Source: Leisingera sp. M658 (GTDB taxonomy: Bacteria; Pseudomonadota; Alphaproteobacteria; Rhodobacterales; Rhodobacteraceae). Taken from it: a stretch of 64,000 nt of DNA. Positions 41,601 to 49,893 of this stretch are shown piece by piece. The DNA is taken from positions 62,001 to 126,000 of the forward strand of contig NZ_CP083547.1 of assembly GCF_025144145.1 (NCBI RefSeq), read 5' to 3'. How positions within the stretch are numbered: the stretch's first letter is position 1; every line of letters begins with the position of its first letter. The position numbers were made by a program, and so were the translations under genes. The notes below the pieces were generated by a model that had not been told where the DNA came from, searched no databases, and saw nothing but the letters and a program-made list of their open reading frames with translations.

Positions 41601-42809
41601 ATGAAGCTCGACAAGATCGAAACCTTTGTGTTCGGCAATCCGCCGCCGCGCCACGGCGGGCGCTATTTCATCTTTGTGCGTCTGACCACCGCTTGCGGCA
41701 TCACCGGTGCGGGGGAAATATACAACGCCACATTCGGCCCCGATCTGTGCTGTGCGATGGCCGAGGAGATGTTTGCGCGCCAGTTCGCAGGCAGTGATCC
41801 GCATCATATCGAGAAGCTGTGGCGCAAATCTTATGGCGCGGGCTACACCCTGCGGCCTGACGTGACCGTGATGGGCGTGCTCAGCGGGCTGGAAATGGCC
41901 TGTTGGGACATCATCGGCAAGGCAGCCGGCAAACCGGTCTATGAGCTGATGGGCGGCCAGGTGCATGAGCGTCTGCGCAGCTACACCTATTTGTACCCGG
42001 CTGAGGGCGACGTCTATCCGGACCCGGACACGCCCAATGTCTACAACGATCCGGACATGGCCGCCGAGGCAGCGCTGGCGCAAGTGGACAAAGGGTTCAC
42101 CGCGGTGAAATTCGACCCTGCCGGGCCTTACACGATCTATGACGGGCATCAGCCGCGGCTGGCGGATCTGGAGCGCAGCGAGATGTTCTGCAAACGCATC
42201 CGCGAGGCGGTCGGCACCCGCGCCGATCTGCTGTTCGGCACCCATGGGCAGTTCACTGTCTCGGGCGCCAAACGGATGGCGCGTCGGCTGGAACCCTATG
42301 AACCCTTGTGGTTCGAAGAGCCGACCACGCCGGAAAACCCCGCTGATATGGCCGAGGTGGCGCGGTTCACCTCGGTGCCGATATCCACCGGTGAGCGGCT
42401 GTGCACCAAACATGAATTCGCCCGCGTGCTGGAGGCCGGTGCTGCGTCAATCCTGCAGATGGATCTGGGGCGCGTCGGCGGCCTGCTGGAGGCCAAGAAA
42501 ATCGCCAGCATGGCGGAAACACGGCAGGCGCAGATCGCACCGCATCTGTATTGCGGGCCGGTGGTGGCGGCGGCAAACATTCAGATCGCAACCTGCAGTC
42601 CCAACTTCCTGATCCTGGAGTCGATCGGTACCTTTGAGGGGCCTTATATGTCCTGCCTCAAATCCTCGATCACCTGGGAAGACGGCTATGTGATCCCGTC
42701 GACGGAGCCAGGGCTGGGGGTTGAGCTGGACGAGGCCGCAATTGCTGCCAGCCCTTACACCGGCAGCGAACTGCATCTGGAACTGGCGCAGGAGCCGGTG
42801 GTTCAGTAG
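41601..42809 (+). CDS. Enolase-superfamily dehydratase/cycloisomerase (MR/MLE type)
   Basis: A 402-residue mandelate racemase/muconate lactonizing family enzyme. Catalytic landmarks are AVKFDPAGPYTIYDG near residue 169, LLFGTHGQFT near 212, WFEEPTTPEN near 238, PISTGERL near 262 and IAPHLYCGPV near 312. The usual first metal-site D-x-H is replaced by G-T-H, as I recall for some sugar-acid cycloisomerases of this family. The gene starts 14 bases after the GMC gene, so the two are co-transcribed. A dehydratase or cycloisomerase on a sugar acid is likely, but the substrate is open. Confidence 0.88.
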   Translation: MKLDKIETFVFGNPPPRHGGRYFIFVRLTTACGITGAGEIYNATFGPDLCCAMAEEMFARQFAGSDPHHIEKLWRKSYGAGYTLRPDVTVMGVLSGLEMACWDIIGKAAGKPVYELMGGQVHERLRSYTYLYPAEGDVYPDPDTPNVYNDPDMAAEAALAQVDKGFTAVKFDPAGPYTIYDGHQPRLADLERSEMFCKRIREAVGTRADLLFGTHGQFTVSGAKRMARRLEPYEPLWFEEPTTPENPADMAEVARFTSVPISTGERLCTKHEFARVLEAGAASILQMDLGRVGGLLEAKKIASMAETRQAQIAPHLYCGPVVAAANIQIATCSPNFLILESIGTFEGPYMSCLKSSITWEDGYVIPSTEPGLGVELDEAAIAASPYTGSELHLELAQEPVVQ

Positions 42810-42891
42810 GGGTTCCTGCACCTTCTTACGCTGGCAGCGCGGTTGTCTAGCGCAGGATCAGCAGCGGCGGCAATCTGCCCGCCGCAAAGAC

Positions 42892-42919
42892 CGCCCCGGC
42901 TGCAGAAGCCGGGGCGTTT
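42892..42919 (+). terminator. Intrinsic terminator after the GMC/enolase operon
   Basis: A 10-bp perfect GC-rich stem (CGCCCCGGCT / AGCCGGGGCG) with a 5-base loop and a short TTTA follows the enolase-superfamily gene, just before the end of the convergent agmatinase gene. Confidence 0.75.
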
Positions 42920-42943
42920 ACCGCTTTCGCATCACCAGCCGCC

Positions 42944-43915
42944 TCACCGCTTGCCGGAGGGACCGGCGGCGTAGAGGCAGAGCAGATCATTGGCGATGGT
43001 GGCCGCAGCGATGGCGGTGATTTCAGAGATGTCATAGGCCGGCGCGACTTCGACCACGTCCATGCCGACCACGTCGATGCCCGTCAGCCCGCGGATGATC
43101 TCCTGCGCCTGATAGGGGCTAAGGCCGCCAATCACCGGCGTGCCGGTTCCGGGGGCCGAGGCAGGCTCCAGCGCGTCGATGTCGAAGGTGACATAAGTTT
43201 TGCGGCCGCCGGTGATGGCGCGGATTTTCTCTGCCACCGCCTCGGGGCCGGATTTCTGCACCTCGATGGCGTCGATGATATTCATGCCCATCGGATCGGG
43301 ATTATGGGTGCGGATGCCGACCTGGACCGAGCGGGCGGGATCCACCAGCCCTTCGCGGATGGCGTGCCACAACATGGTGCCGTGATCGATGCGGCCTTCC
43401 TCGTCCGCCCAGGTGTCGGAATGGGCGTCGAACTGGATCAGGCTGAGGGGTCCGTGTTTCTCTGCATGCGCCTTAAGCAGCGGGTAGGTAATGAAATGAT
43501 CGCCGCCGATCGACAGCAGCGCGGTATCACTGGCCAGCACATCACGGGCAGCCTGGGTGATCTGGTCCGGTACCTTGTGCGGATAACCATAGTCGAACTC
43601 GCAATCGCCATAATCGACAACCCGCAGCGCCTCGTAAGGGTCTGCCTTCCAGGGCCAGGGTTTCGACCAGGCGATATGACTGGAACCAGAGCGCACCGCG
43701 CGCGGCCCCAGCCGGGTGCCGGAACGGCTGGAGACGGAAAGATCAAAGGGCACGCCCATCACCGCCACATCCGCGCCGCTGAGATCGCGGGTATAACGGC
43801 GGCGCATAAAGCTGAGCGCGCCGGCATAGCTGGCCTCGGCAATCACACCGCGGTCGCTGCCGCGGGTAAAGGCCAGGTCGCCCTGCACTGGGTTTACGCT
43901 GGAGGTTTCGGTCAT
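42944..43915 (-). CDS. speB: Agmatinase/ureohydrolase (arginase family)
   Basis: A 323-residue ureohydrolase. The binuclear manganese ligands are all visible: His in SIGGDHFITY near residue 136, the FDAHSDTW block (Asp, His, Asp) near 159 and TFDIDALEPASAPGTGTP (two Asp) near 244. Family members split agmatine, guanidinobutyrate or related guanidines into urea and the amine. The N-terminal GVPFDLSVSSRSGTRLGPRA is agmatinase-like. It is divergent from a LuxR-type regulator. The precise guanidine substrate is not certain. Confidence 0.9.
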   Translation of the reverse strand: MTETSSVNPVQGDLAFTRGSDRGVIAEASYAGALSFMRRRYTRDLSGADVAVMGVPFDLSVSSRSGTRLGPRAVRSGSSHIAWSKPWPWKADPYEALRVVDYGDCEFDYGYPHKVPDQITQAARDVLASDTALLSIGGDHFITYPLLKAHAEKHGPLSLIQFDAHSDTWADEEGRIDHGTMLWHAIREGLVDPARSVQVGIRTHNPDPMGMNIIDAIEVQKSGPEAVAEKIRAITGGRKTYVTFDIDALEPASAPGTGTPVIGGLSPYQAQEIIRGLTGIDVVGMDVVEVAPAYDISEITAIAAATIANDLLCLYAAGPSGKR

Positions 43916-43997
43916 CTGAGGCTCCGTTAGGTTGAAATTCCGTTCGGCCCCAGTTTGAAACCCGTGCTTATGCCGGTAAACTTAGCAAAAGACATAT

Positions 43998-44013
43998 ATC
44001 TATAGGTATAGAT
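43998..44013. promoter_or_regulatory. Perfect palindrome touching the LuxR gene start
   Basis: ATCTATA-GG-TATAGAT is a perfect 16-base palindrome ending one base before the TTG start of the regulator gene, in the region divergent to the agmatinase gene. It is a strong operator candidate for autoregulation and for control of agmatinase. Confidence 0.5.
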
Positions 44014-44814
44014 TTGACCGCTGAGATACCCCATCCTCCGTTGGCCGATGGCTGGGTGACCGCCCTGGCTGCTATGGCAGAAACACTTGGCACCGACCGC
44101 TTTCCCGGCGCGCTGCGGCAAATCCTGTCGCAGTGCTGCAGCTTTGATTCGATGGTCATCTCACGCTATGAGGGCGCGCTGCCGCCTGCCTCGCTGTATC
44201 AGGATCTGGATGAGCTGCAGGCGGCGATCACCGTGGAATTCTATGCCAGCGGCCCCTATCTGCTCGATCCGCTGTATCAGGCCTGCCGTAACGGCTGTAC
44301 TCCGGGGGCCTACCGGCTGATGGATCTGGCGCCCGAGGCGTTCTTCCGCTCGGAATATTACCGCGCCTTTTACCGCAAGATCAGCATCAGCGACGAGATT
44401 GGCGTGCTGGTACAGGACGGGGCAGAGCGCTGGATTATCGTCTCGCTGGCCCGTTTTGCCCGCCGGCAACGGTTTGAGGCGGCGGATACCGCGCGGCTGA
44501 ATGCAGTGTTCCAAGTGATCTGCGCCGCGGTCCGGCGGCAATGGGGGCAGGCAGAGGCGGCAGCAGAAGGCTTCCAACAGCCGGATTGGGAGGACCGGAT
44601 GCAGACCTTTGGCACCGGCGTCCTCAGCCCGCGGGAACGGGAGGTCGTGCAACTGGTTTTGCAGGGGCATTCGACGCCTTCGGCCGCCGCGTACCTTGGG
44701 ATTGCTGAAGGCACCGTCAAAGTCCACCGGCATCACGCCTATTCTAAACTGGGAATTGCGTCACAGGCGGAGCTGTTTTCCATGGCCACCCGGCATCTGG
44801 CCGGGGCCGGTTAG
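44014..44814 (+). CDS. LuxR-family transcriptional regulator
   Basis: A 266-residue protein with a C-terminal LuxR/GerE helix-turn-helix (LSPREREVVQLVLQGHSTPS, then GIAEGTVKVHRHHAYSKLGI) after an N-terminal domain of about 190 residues. That domain (YASGPYLLDPLYQAC, FFRSEYYRAFYRKISISDEI) has a GAF-like or autoinducer-like helix-strand pattern but no quorum-sensing signature I can confirm. The start is TTG at 44014 with AGG just upstream; the next in-frame ATG (44074) would remove conserved-looking sequence. No luxI gene is nearby, so it may be a solo regulator, perhaps of the divergent agmatinase. Confidence 0.85.
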   Translation: MTAEIPHPPLADGWVTALAAMAETLGTDRFPGALRQILSQCCSFDSMVISRYEGALPPASLYQDLDELQAAITVEFYASGPYLLDPLYQACRNGCTPGAYRLMDLAPEAFFRSEYYRAFYRKISISDEIGVLVQDGAERWIIVSLARFARRQRFEAADTARLNAVFQVICAAVRRQWGQAEAAAEGFQQPDWEDRMQTFGTGVLSPREREVVQLVLQGHSTPSAAAYLGIAEGTVKVHRHHAYSKLGIASQAELFSMATRHLAGAG

Positions 44815-45135
44815 CTTCAGCCGCAGGGAAACAGACATCAGCATGCACCATTCCCATTCAGATCCGCCCGCCTTAAAAACGGTCAATGCAGCAGGATAAA
44901 TCAGGCATTATACCAAGATAATGCCAATAACCGCCGCATTAACGGTCATTTCTCCAAAAATCAGTTGACTTCATCCATATCCTCGCGAAAGTCTGCCATC
45001 ACGCCGGGAATCGAGGCGGGCGGCTGGGCGAGCGGTTTAAAATCCAGCAGAACGCAGTCACTGCCGGCACCCCGGACCCTGGAGCCCGCCAGACTGAAAC
45101 CGGGACTGATGATCATGGGAGTGGAGCCTCAACCG
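44815..45135. other. Intergenic region with inverted repeat before the hisN-like gene
   Basis: 321 bases without a credible separate gene. GGCATTAT and ATAATGCC (44904-44925) form a perfect 8-bp inverted repeat with a 6-base spacer, and TTGACT follows at 44964. The open frame continues upstream of the hisN-like start to 44965, but its translation is unlike the family. Confidence 0.5.
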
Positions 45136-45909
45136 ATGCTGACGACACAGGATTACGCCGATCACGCCGTTCGGATTGCCGAAATCGCATCTGATGCTGC
45201 CCGCGGCTATTTCCGCGGCCGGCTCGGGGTTGAATTCAAGGCGGATGAAAGCCCGGTCACCCAGGCCGACAAGGCGATCGAGGACAAGGTGCGCGCCTAT
45301 CTGACCCAGCATTTCCCCGGCCACGGTATCTTTGGCGAGGAACATGGCTTTGACGGTGCGGACCGCAACGATGTCTGGATCATCGATCCGATCGACGGCA
45401 CCCGGTCGTTTTTGGCGGGCCATCCGCTGTTCGGCTTTCTGCTGGGGTATTTGCAGGGCGGCGTCCCTCAGGCAGGGGTGATCGGGATGCCTGCCCTGGG
45501 GGAGACCTTTCTGGGCGTGCGCGGGGCAGGCGCCACGCTGAACGGCGCCCCGATCCGCGTGTCGGACCAGACCCGGCTGGACCGGTCGATCCTGTTCGTC
45601 AACGAGGGCGACAAGATCCACCGCGACTATCCGCATTTGTTCGAGCGGCTGATGCAGGCCGGCCAGACCCGCCGCTTTGCCTATGACTGCTATCCGCACG
45701 CGCTGCTGGCGGCAGGCCATGCGGATGCGGTGATAGATTATGATCTTCAGCCCTATGACTATCTGCCGGTGTCCGCGGTCGTCGAAGCCGCAGGCGGGGT
45801 GATCACCGATTGGGACGGCCAGCCGCTGGGGCTGGGCTCCGACGGCAGGGTGATTTCGGCGGCGACACCGGGACTGCACGGTGAAATGCTGGCGCTGATA
45901 AAGGGGTAA
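45136..45909 (+). CDS. hisN: Inositol-monophosphatase family phosphatase (histidinol-phosphatase type)
   Basis: A 257-residue Mg-dependent phosphatase of the IMPase fold. Metal-site motifs are GEEHG near residue 71, IDPIDGTRSFLAGHP near 85 (D-P-I-D-G-T), and YDYLPVSAVVEAAGG near 211. The early VKADESPVTQADKAIE-like segment (KADESPVTQADKAIEDKV) resembles HisN histidinol-phosphate phosphatases of alphaproteobacteria. I chose the ATG at 45136 because GGAG lies 9 bases upstream and the family starts near LTTQDYADHA; ATGs at 45109 and 45115 are alternatives. Substrate could also be myo-inositol phosphate or 3'-phosphoadenosine 5'-phosphate (PAP). Confidence 0.87.
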   Translation: MLTTQDYADHAVRIAEIASDAARGYFRGRLGVEFKADESPVTQADKAIEDKVRAYLTQHFPGHGIFGEEHGFDGADRNDVWIIDPIDGTRSFLAGHPLFGFLLGYLQGGVPQAGVIGMPALGETFLGVRGAGATLNGAPIRVSDQTRLDRSILFVNEGDKIHRDYPHLFERLMQAGQTRRFAYDCYPHALLAAGHADAVIDYDLQPYDYLPVSAVVEAAGGVITDWDGQPLGLGSDGRVISAATPGLHGEMLALIKG

Positions 45910-45968
45910 CCCGGTGGCGGCCGTCTGAACGGGCTCCCCCTATTCCGGTCAAATGGCCGGAGCGTTGC

Positions 45969-46772
45969 TCAAAACAATACGCTGCCCGGTGCTTCGGGAA
46001 GATCCACCTTATCCGGGGTCTCCAGGTAGTTGCGCACGGTGGGATCGATCCGCGGGCTGCGGACCGGATACACCCCACAGGCGGCAATCGCCTCGCGCGC
46101 CGAGACCCGCTCATCCAGGCGCTTCCAGATCGCCCGCGCCGCATAGGGGCGCGGAAACGGCCGCCAGGCCACCCCCATGGTCATGCCGCGCAGGTATTTC
46201 AGCTGCTGGCGGTGGGCCGAAAACAGGATGGTCTGCGCCACGCTGCCCTCGCGGGCGCGCTCATGCTCGGTGATGAACAGCCGGTTGCCGCGCAGGGTGA
46301 CCATGCCTTCATACCGCGAAATCTGCCGGATGCTTTGTTCGGGATCATGGGCGATTTCCAGGTTGCGGGACAGGATATACCCGTCCTGCTCAATAAACCG
46401 GGTCAGCGAGCAGAAGATCCCCTCGCCCCAGGACGGAGTGCGGAAGTAGGCGTGGTAAAAGCCCAGGTAGCGCTTGAGATTGCGCTGCTGGCCGCGGAAC
46501 GGCGACAGGAACCGGTCTGCCGGGCTGTGCTGCACCGGACCTGCGGCCTCCTCCAGCCGGGTTTCGAATTCAGAGTTCGCGGTGAACAGCTGCGCCTCCG
46601 GGATTGAGAAATACCGGGCGATCCGGCGCAGGTTGTGGGCGGCGGGCAGGCTGCTGCCATTGAGGTAGCGGTTGAATTGCTGGCGGTTGATGCCGATCTC
46701 GCGGCAGATCTGCGCGATGCTGCCATGCTCGGCACAAAGCGAGCGCAGATTTTCTGAAAAACTTTCCGGCAA
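45969..46772 (-). CDS. XRE-type helix-turn-helix transcriptional regulator
   Basis: A 267-residue regulator. The N-terminal helix-turn-helix is LRSLCAEHGSIAQICREIGI then RQQFNRYLNGSSLPAAHNLR. A C-terminal domain of about 180 residues (YLGFYHAYFRTPSWGEGIF and later repeats) may bind a ligand; I do not recognise it. The open frame runs upstream to 47078, but that leader overlaps the neighbouring pseudogene and is not protein-like. A TTG at 46772 with AAGGA 9 bases before it gives a sensible start. It is divergent from the peptide-transporter operon and is its likely regulator. Confidence 0.78.
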   Translation of the reverse strand: MPESFSENLRSLCAEHGSIAQICREIGINRQQFNRYLNGSSLPAAHNLRRIARYFSIPEAQLFTANSEFETRLEEAAGPVQHSPADRFLSPFRGQQRNLKRYLGFYHAYFRTPSWGEGIFCSLTRFIEQDGYILSRNLEIAHDPEQSIRQISRYEGMVTLRGNRLFITEHERAREGSVAQTILFSAHRQQLKYLRGMTMGVAWRPFPRPYAARAIWKRLDERVSAREAIAACGVYPVRSPRIDPTVRNYLETPDKVDLPEAPGSVLF

Positions 46773-46899
46773 AGCCCAGTATCCTTCGCGAATTGACGCT
46801 GGTTCGTTTCTTACCGCGTCAGTTCGCGCATGTTTGCACAGTTCCGTATTTGAAGAAACCGGGTTTTCTAGAAGGACTGTAACCCAGCCAGAGACCGCA

Positions 46900-47260
46900 A
46901 TGCCCGCTGAAAGAACCCTTAACCACAGGATCCCGATGCCGGATGGGCGCCGGCTTGCGGCACGCCTGTGGATGCCGGAGGGCACTGGTGACAGCGAGGG
47001 CGATTTTGATGGCGAATTTTCCGAACAGGAATTGTGCGAGGGCAAGGCCGTGCTGGCCATCACCGGCCGGGCCAGCACGTGGGAGCGCCGCTATCCGCAT
47101 CTGTCCAAGCTGGCAGGTCGCCATCAACACCGAAAGCACCATGTTTTGCGACGGGCAGAATTTCTATCTGATCCGCAAATTGCGCGCCACCGAAGGCGCG
47201 GATGAAACGGAAGTCCTGACAAAGGAATGGGCTGAAACCCTTCCGCGCGGGCTTCTTTGA
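46900..47260 (+). pseudogene. Collapsed CocE/NonD (S15 family) hydrolase gene
   Basis: The first part (RIPMPDGRRLAARLWMPEG) matches the N-terminus of CocE/NonD alpha/beta hydrolases. After an acidic stretch and a frame change near 47115 the sequence reads AINTESTMFCDGQNFYLIRK and EWAETLPRGLL, matching the extreme C-terminus of the same family. The catalytic core, some 500 residues, is missing. The gene has thus lost its middle and been frameshifted. Its stop lies 22 bases before the start of the binding-protein gene, so its promoter may still drive the operon. Confidence 0.72.
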
Positions 47261-47282
47261 TCTGATCTTAAGGGAGGAAACA

Positions 47283-48845
47283 ATGAAGATCGAATGGACC
47301 AAAGCGCCGGTGGGGCGCCGCAATTTTCTGAAAGGTGCAACCGCGCTTGGGGCGGCGGCTGCGCTGCCGATGGGCCTGGGAAGCCGCGCCATGGCGGCAG
47401 AGGGCGGCACGCTGCGGGTGCGCTCCTACGGTGATTTGCAAAGCATCGACCCGGCGTTTTCCAAGGGGGTGATCGACGAAGAAATCCACGCCTCGATCTA
47501 TAACAAGCTGATCCAGTACAAGCCGGGCCGCGAATGGGACTGGCAGATGGATGCCGCCGCGATGATCGAACAGGGCGACGAGACCCATATCAAATTCGCG
47601 CTGCGCGATGACATCGGCTTCACCAACGGCTTTGGCGCGATGACTGCCGAAGATGTGAAATTCAGCTTTGAACGCATCGTCGCGGATGAAACCGAAAGCC
47701 CGAACAAGCCTGACATGGGTCCGCTGAGCCACGTCGAAGTGACCGGCGAACGCGAAGGCACCATTGTGCTGAAAGAACCCTTTGCGCCGCTGTGGAGCAT
47801 CGCGCTGCCCTATATCACCGGCAACATCGTGTCGAAAAAGGCCTGGGAGGCTGCGGGCGGCAAGGCGACCACCGATCCGCTGGCAGAATCCGGTCCCTAC
47901 CTGCGCGACAGCTGGTCGCCCAAGGAAAAGACCGTGCTGAAGCGCAACCCGGACTGGAAGGGCGAAGCGCCCGCCTGGGACACCATCGAAATCCTGCCGA
48001 TTGACGATGAGAACACCGCCGAGATCGCCTTTGAGGCCGGTGAGCTGGACTTCACCCGCGTCTCCTTGGGGTCGGTTCAGCGTTACCGCGACGGGGTGCC
48101 GAATGGCGGCACCCTGCTGGAATACCCGTCGCTGTATTACACTTGGCTCGGCATGAACCTGGATCACCCCAAGCTGCAGAACAAGAAGCTGCGGCAGGCG
48201 ATCCAGCACGCGATTGATGTGCCCTCGGTGCTGGAGGCCGCCTATTTCGGGGCGGTGGACCCCTCCACCGGTATCATCGCTCCGGGCCTTGCAGGCAACC
48301 GCCCGCAGTCGCTGGTGCCGCCGCAGGCGGATTTCGCCAAGGCCGCGGAATTGCTGGCAGACTCCGGCGAGACCAACGTGACGCTGAAACTGGACACGTT
48401 GAACAAGACCACCTTCACCACCGCGGCGCAGGTGATCCAGGCGACGCTGGCGCAGATCGGCATCACGGTTGAGGTCAACGTGCTGGAATCCGGTGCCTTC
48501 TGGGCCAGTGCCGACAACGAGGACCTGCAGCTGGTGCTGAACCGCTACTCGATGACGCCGGATCCGTATTACGCAACCTCGTGGTTCACCACCGAGCAGG
48601 TCGGCCATTGGAACTGGGAGCGCTTCAGCAATGAAGAATACGACCAGATCCACACCTCGGCCTCGCAACTGACCGACCAGGCCAAACGCGCCGAGATGTA
48701 TCAGCGCGCGCAAGACCTGATGGAGGAAAGCGGCGCCTACCGCTTCCTGACCCATGAGGCGACCCCGGTGGTGCATTCGGCAGGCGTTGTGCCGGCACTG
48801 CGGCCCGATGGGCTGGCACTCCTGCGCTACTTCGGCAAGGCCTGA
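47283..48845 (+). CDS. Peptide ABC transporter substrate-binding protein (Tat-exported)
   Basis: A 520-residue SBP_bac_5 (DppA/OppA-type) binding protein. The N-terminus has a twin-arginine signal (GRRNFLKGATALGAAA) with cleavage near AMA-AEGG, so it is exported folded. Family motifs include LRVRSYGDLQSIDPAF, FTNGFGAMTAEDVKFSFERI and the C-terminal domain with PYYATSWFTTEQVGH. It delivers a di- or oligopeptide-like ligand to the permeases encoded next. GGGAGG precedes the ATG. It is the first intact gene of a seven-gene operon. Confidence 0.93.
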   Translation: MKIEWTKAPVGRRNFLKGATALGAAAALPMGLGSRAMAAEGGTLRVRSYGDLQSIDPAFSKGVIDEEIHASIYNKLIQYKPGREWDWQMDAAAMIEQGDETHIKFALRDDIGFTNGFGAMTAEDVKFSFERIVADETESPNKPDMGPLSHVEVTGEREGTIVLKEPFAPLWSIALPYITGNIVSKKAWEAAGGKATTDPLAESGPYLRDSWSPKEKTVLKRNPDWKGEAPAWDTIEILPIDDENTAEIAFEAGELDFTRVSLGSVQRYRDGVPNGGTLLEYPSLYYTWLGMNLDHPKLQNKKLRQAIQHAIDVPSVLEAAYFGAVDPSTGIIAPGLAGNRPQSLVPPQADFAKAAELLADSGETNVTLKLDTLNKTTFTTAAQVIQATLAQIGITVEVNVLESGAFWASADNEDLQLVLNRYSMTPDPYYATSWFTTEQVGHWNWERFSNEEYDQIHTSASQLTDQAKRAEMYQRAQDLMEESGAYRFLTHEATPVVHSAGVVPALRPDGLALLRYFGKA

Positions 48846-48941
48846 TCCTCCCCAAGGCCTGACCGACTGGCACGGCTGCAATTTGCGGTGCAGCCGTGCC
48901 GAATACCTTCCGCACAGCGAGAACAAGGGAGCCATGCGGCT

Positions 48942-49880
48942 ATGTTATTTTATGCACTCCGGCGCTTCGGGCTGGCACTGCTGATCCTGATCGTGGCGGT
49001 CACCGTCATGTTCCTGATGATCCGCGCCGTGCCCGGCGATCCGGTCCAGATCATGCTCGGCCCGCGCGCCACGCCAGAACTGCAGGCGCGCCTGACGGCG
49101 GAGCTGGCGCTGGACCAGCCGGTCTGGAAACAGCTTGTCATCTTTTACGGCAATCTTTTGCAGGGCGATCTGGGGATTGATGTGTTTTCCGGACGCTCGG
49201 TGACCGACATTGTGTTCCAGCAATTGCCGCATACCCTGTGGCTGATCCTGGGATCGATCATTTGGTCCGCCACCCTGGGCATCGGGCTGGGGGCCTATGC
49301 GGCGGCGCATCCCAACACTCTGATCGACCGGATCACCGCGGCAATTTCCGTCAGCTTTGTCGCCGCGCCGGCCTTTGTGGTCGCGCTGCTGTCGCTCTTG
49401 ATCTTTGCGGTGCATCTGCAGTGGTTCCCGGCCATCGGCGCCGGCGAGGGCTTCTGGGACCGGCTGAACCATCTGGTGCTGCCGTCCTTTGCCATTGGCC
49501 TCAGCTGGGTCGGTTATATCGCCCGGCTGGTGCGCGCCTCAATGCTGGAGGTGATGGGCGAAAGCCACATCCGCACCGCCCGCGCCTTTGGCATCAACGA
49601 ACGCCGGGTGGTGATGGTCTATGCACTGCGCATCGCCATCCTGCCGGTGGTCACGGTGATCGGCGTCGGCATGGGGTTCCTGCTGTCCTCTGCCGTCTTT
49701 GCCGAGATCGTCTTTGCCCGCCCCGGCCTTGGCAAGCTGGTGATCGACAGTATCACCACCCGCAATTACCCGATCGTGATGGGATCTGTGCTGATCTCAA
49801 CCGGCCTGTTTGTGGTCTCCACCGCGCTGGCCGATCTGATCAACGCCTGGCTCGACCCCCGCGCCCGCACGGCAAACTGA
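48942..49880 (+). CDS. Peptide ABC transporter permease (DppB-type)
   Basis: A 312-residue inner-membrane permease with about six helices and the binding-protein-dependent transport motif (EVMGESHIRTARAFGINERR near residue 202) that docks the ATPases. The N-terminal LFYALRRFGLALLILIVAVT and RAVPGDPVQIMLGP are DppB-like. The ATG at 48942 with AGGGAG upstream is preferred over longer frames that lack a hydrophobic start. It forms a heterodimer with the next permease. Confidence 0.93.
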   Translation: MLFYALRRFGLALLILIVAVTVMFLMIRAVPGDPVQIMLGPRATPELQARLTAELALDQPVWKQLVIFYGNLLQGDLGIDVFSGRSVTDIVFQQLPHTLWLILGSIIWSATLGIGLGAYAAAHPNTLIDRITAAISVSFVAAPAFVVALLSLLIFAVHLQWFPAIGAGEGFWDRLNHLVLPSFAIGLSWVGYIARLVRASMLEVMGESHIRTARAFGINERRVVMVYALRIAILPVVTVIGVGMGFLLSSAVFAEIVFARPGLGKLVIDSITTRNYPIVMGSVLISTGLFVVSTALADLINAWLDPRARTAN

Positions 49881-49893
49881 GGAGGACGCAGAT

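Noticed and set aside
47268-48935. A 555-codon minus-strand open frame over the peptide-binding protein
   Set aside because: The plus strand has a Tat signal and family motifs in a coherent operon; the reverse reading is low complexity.
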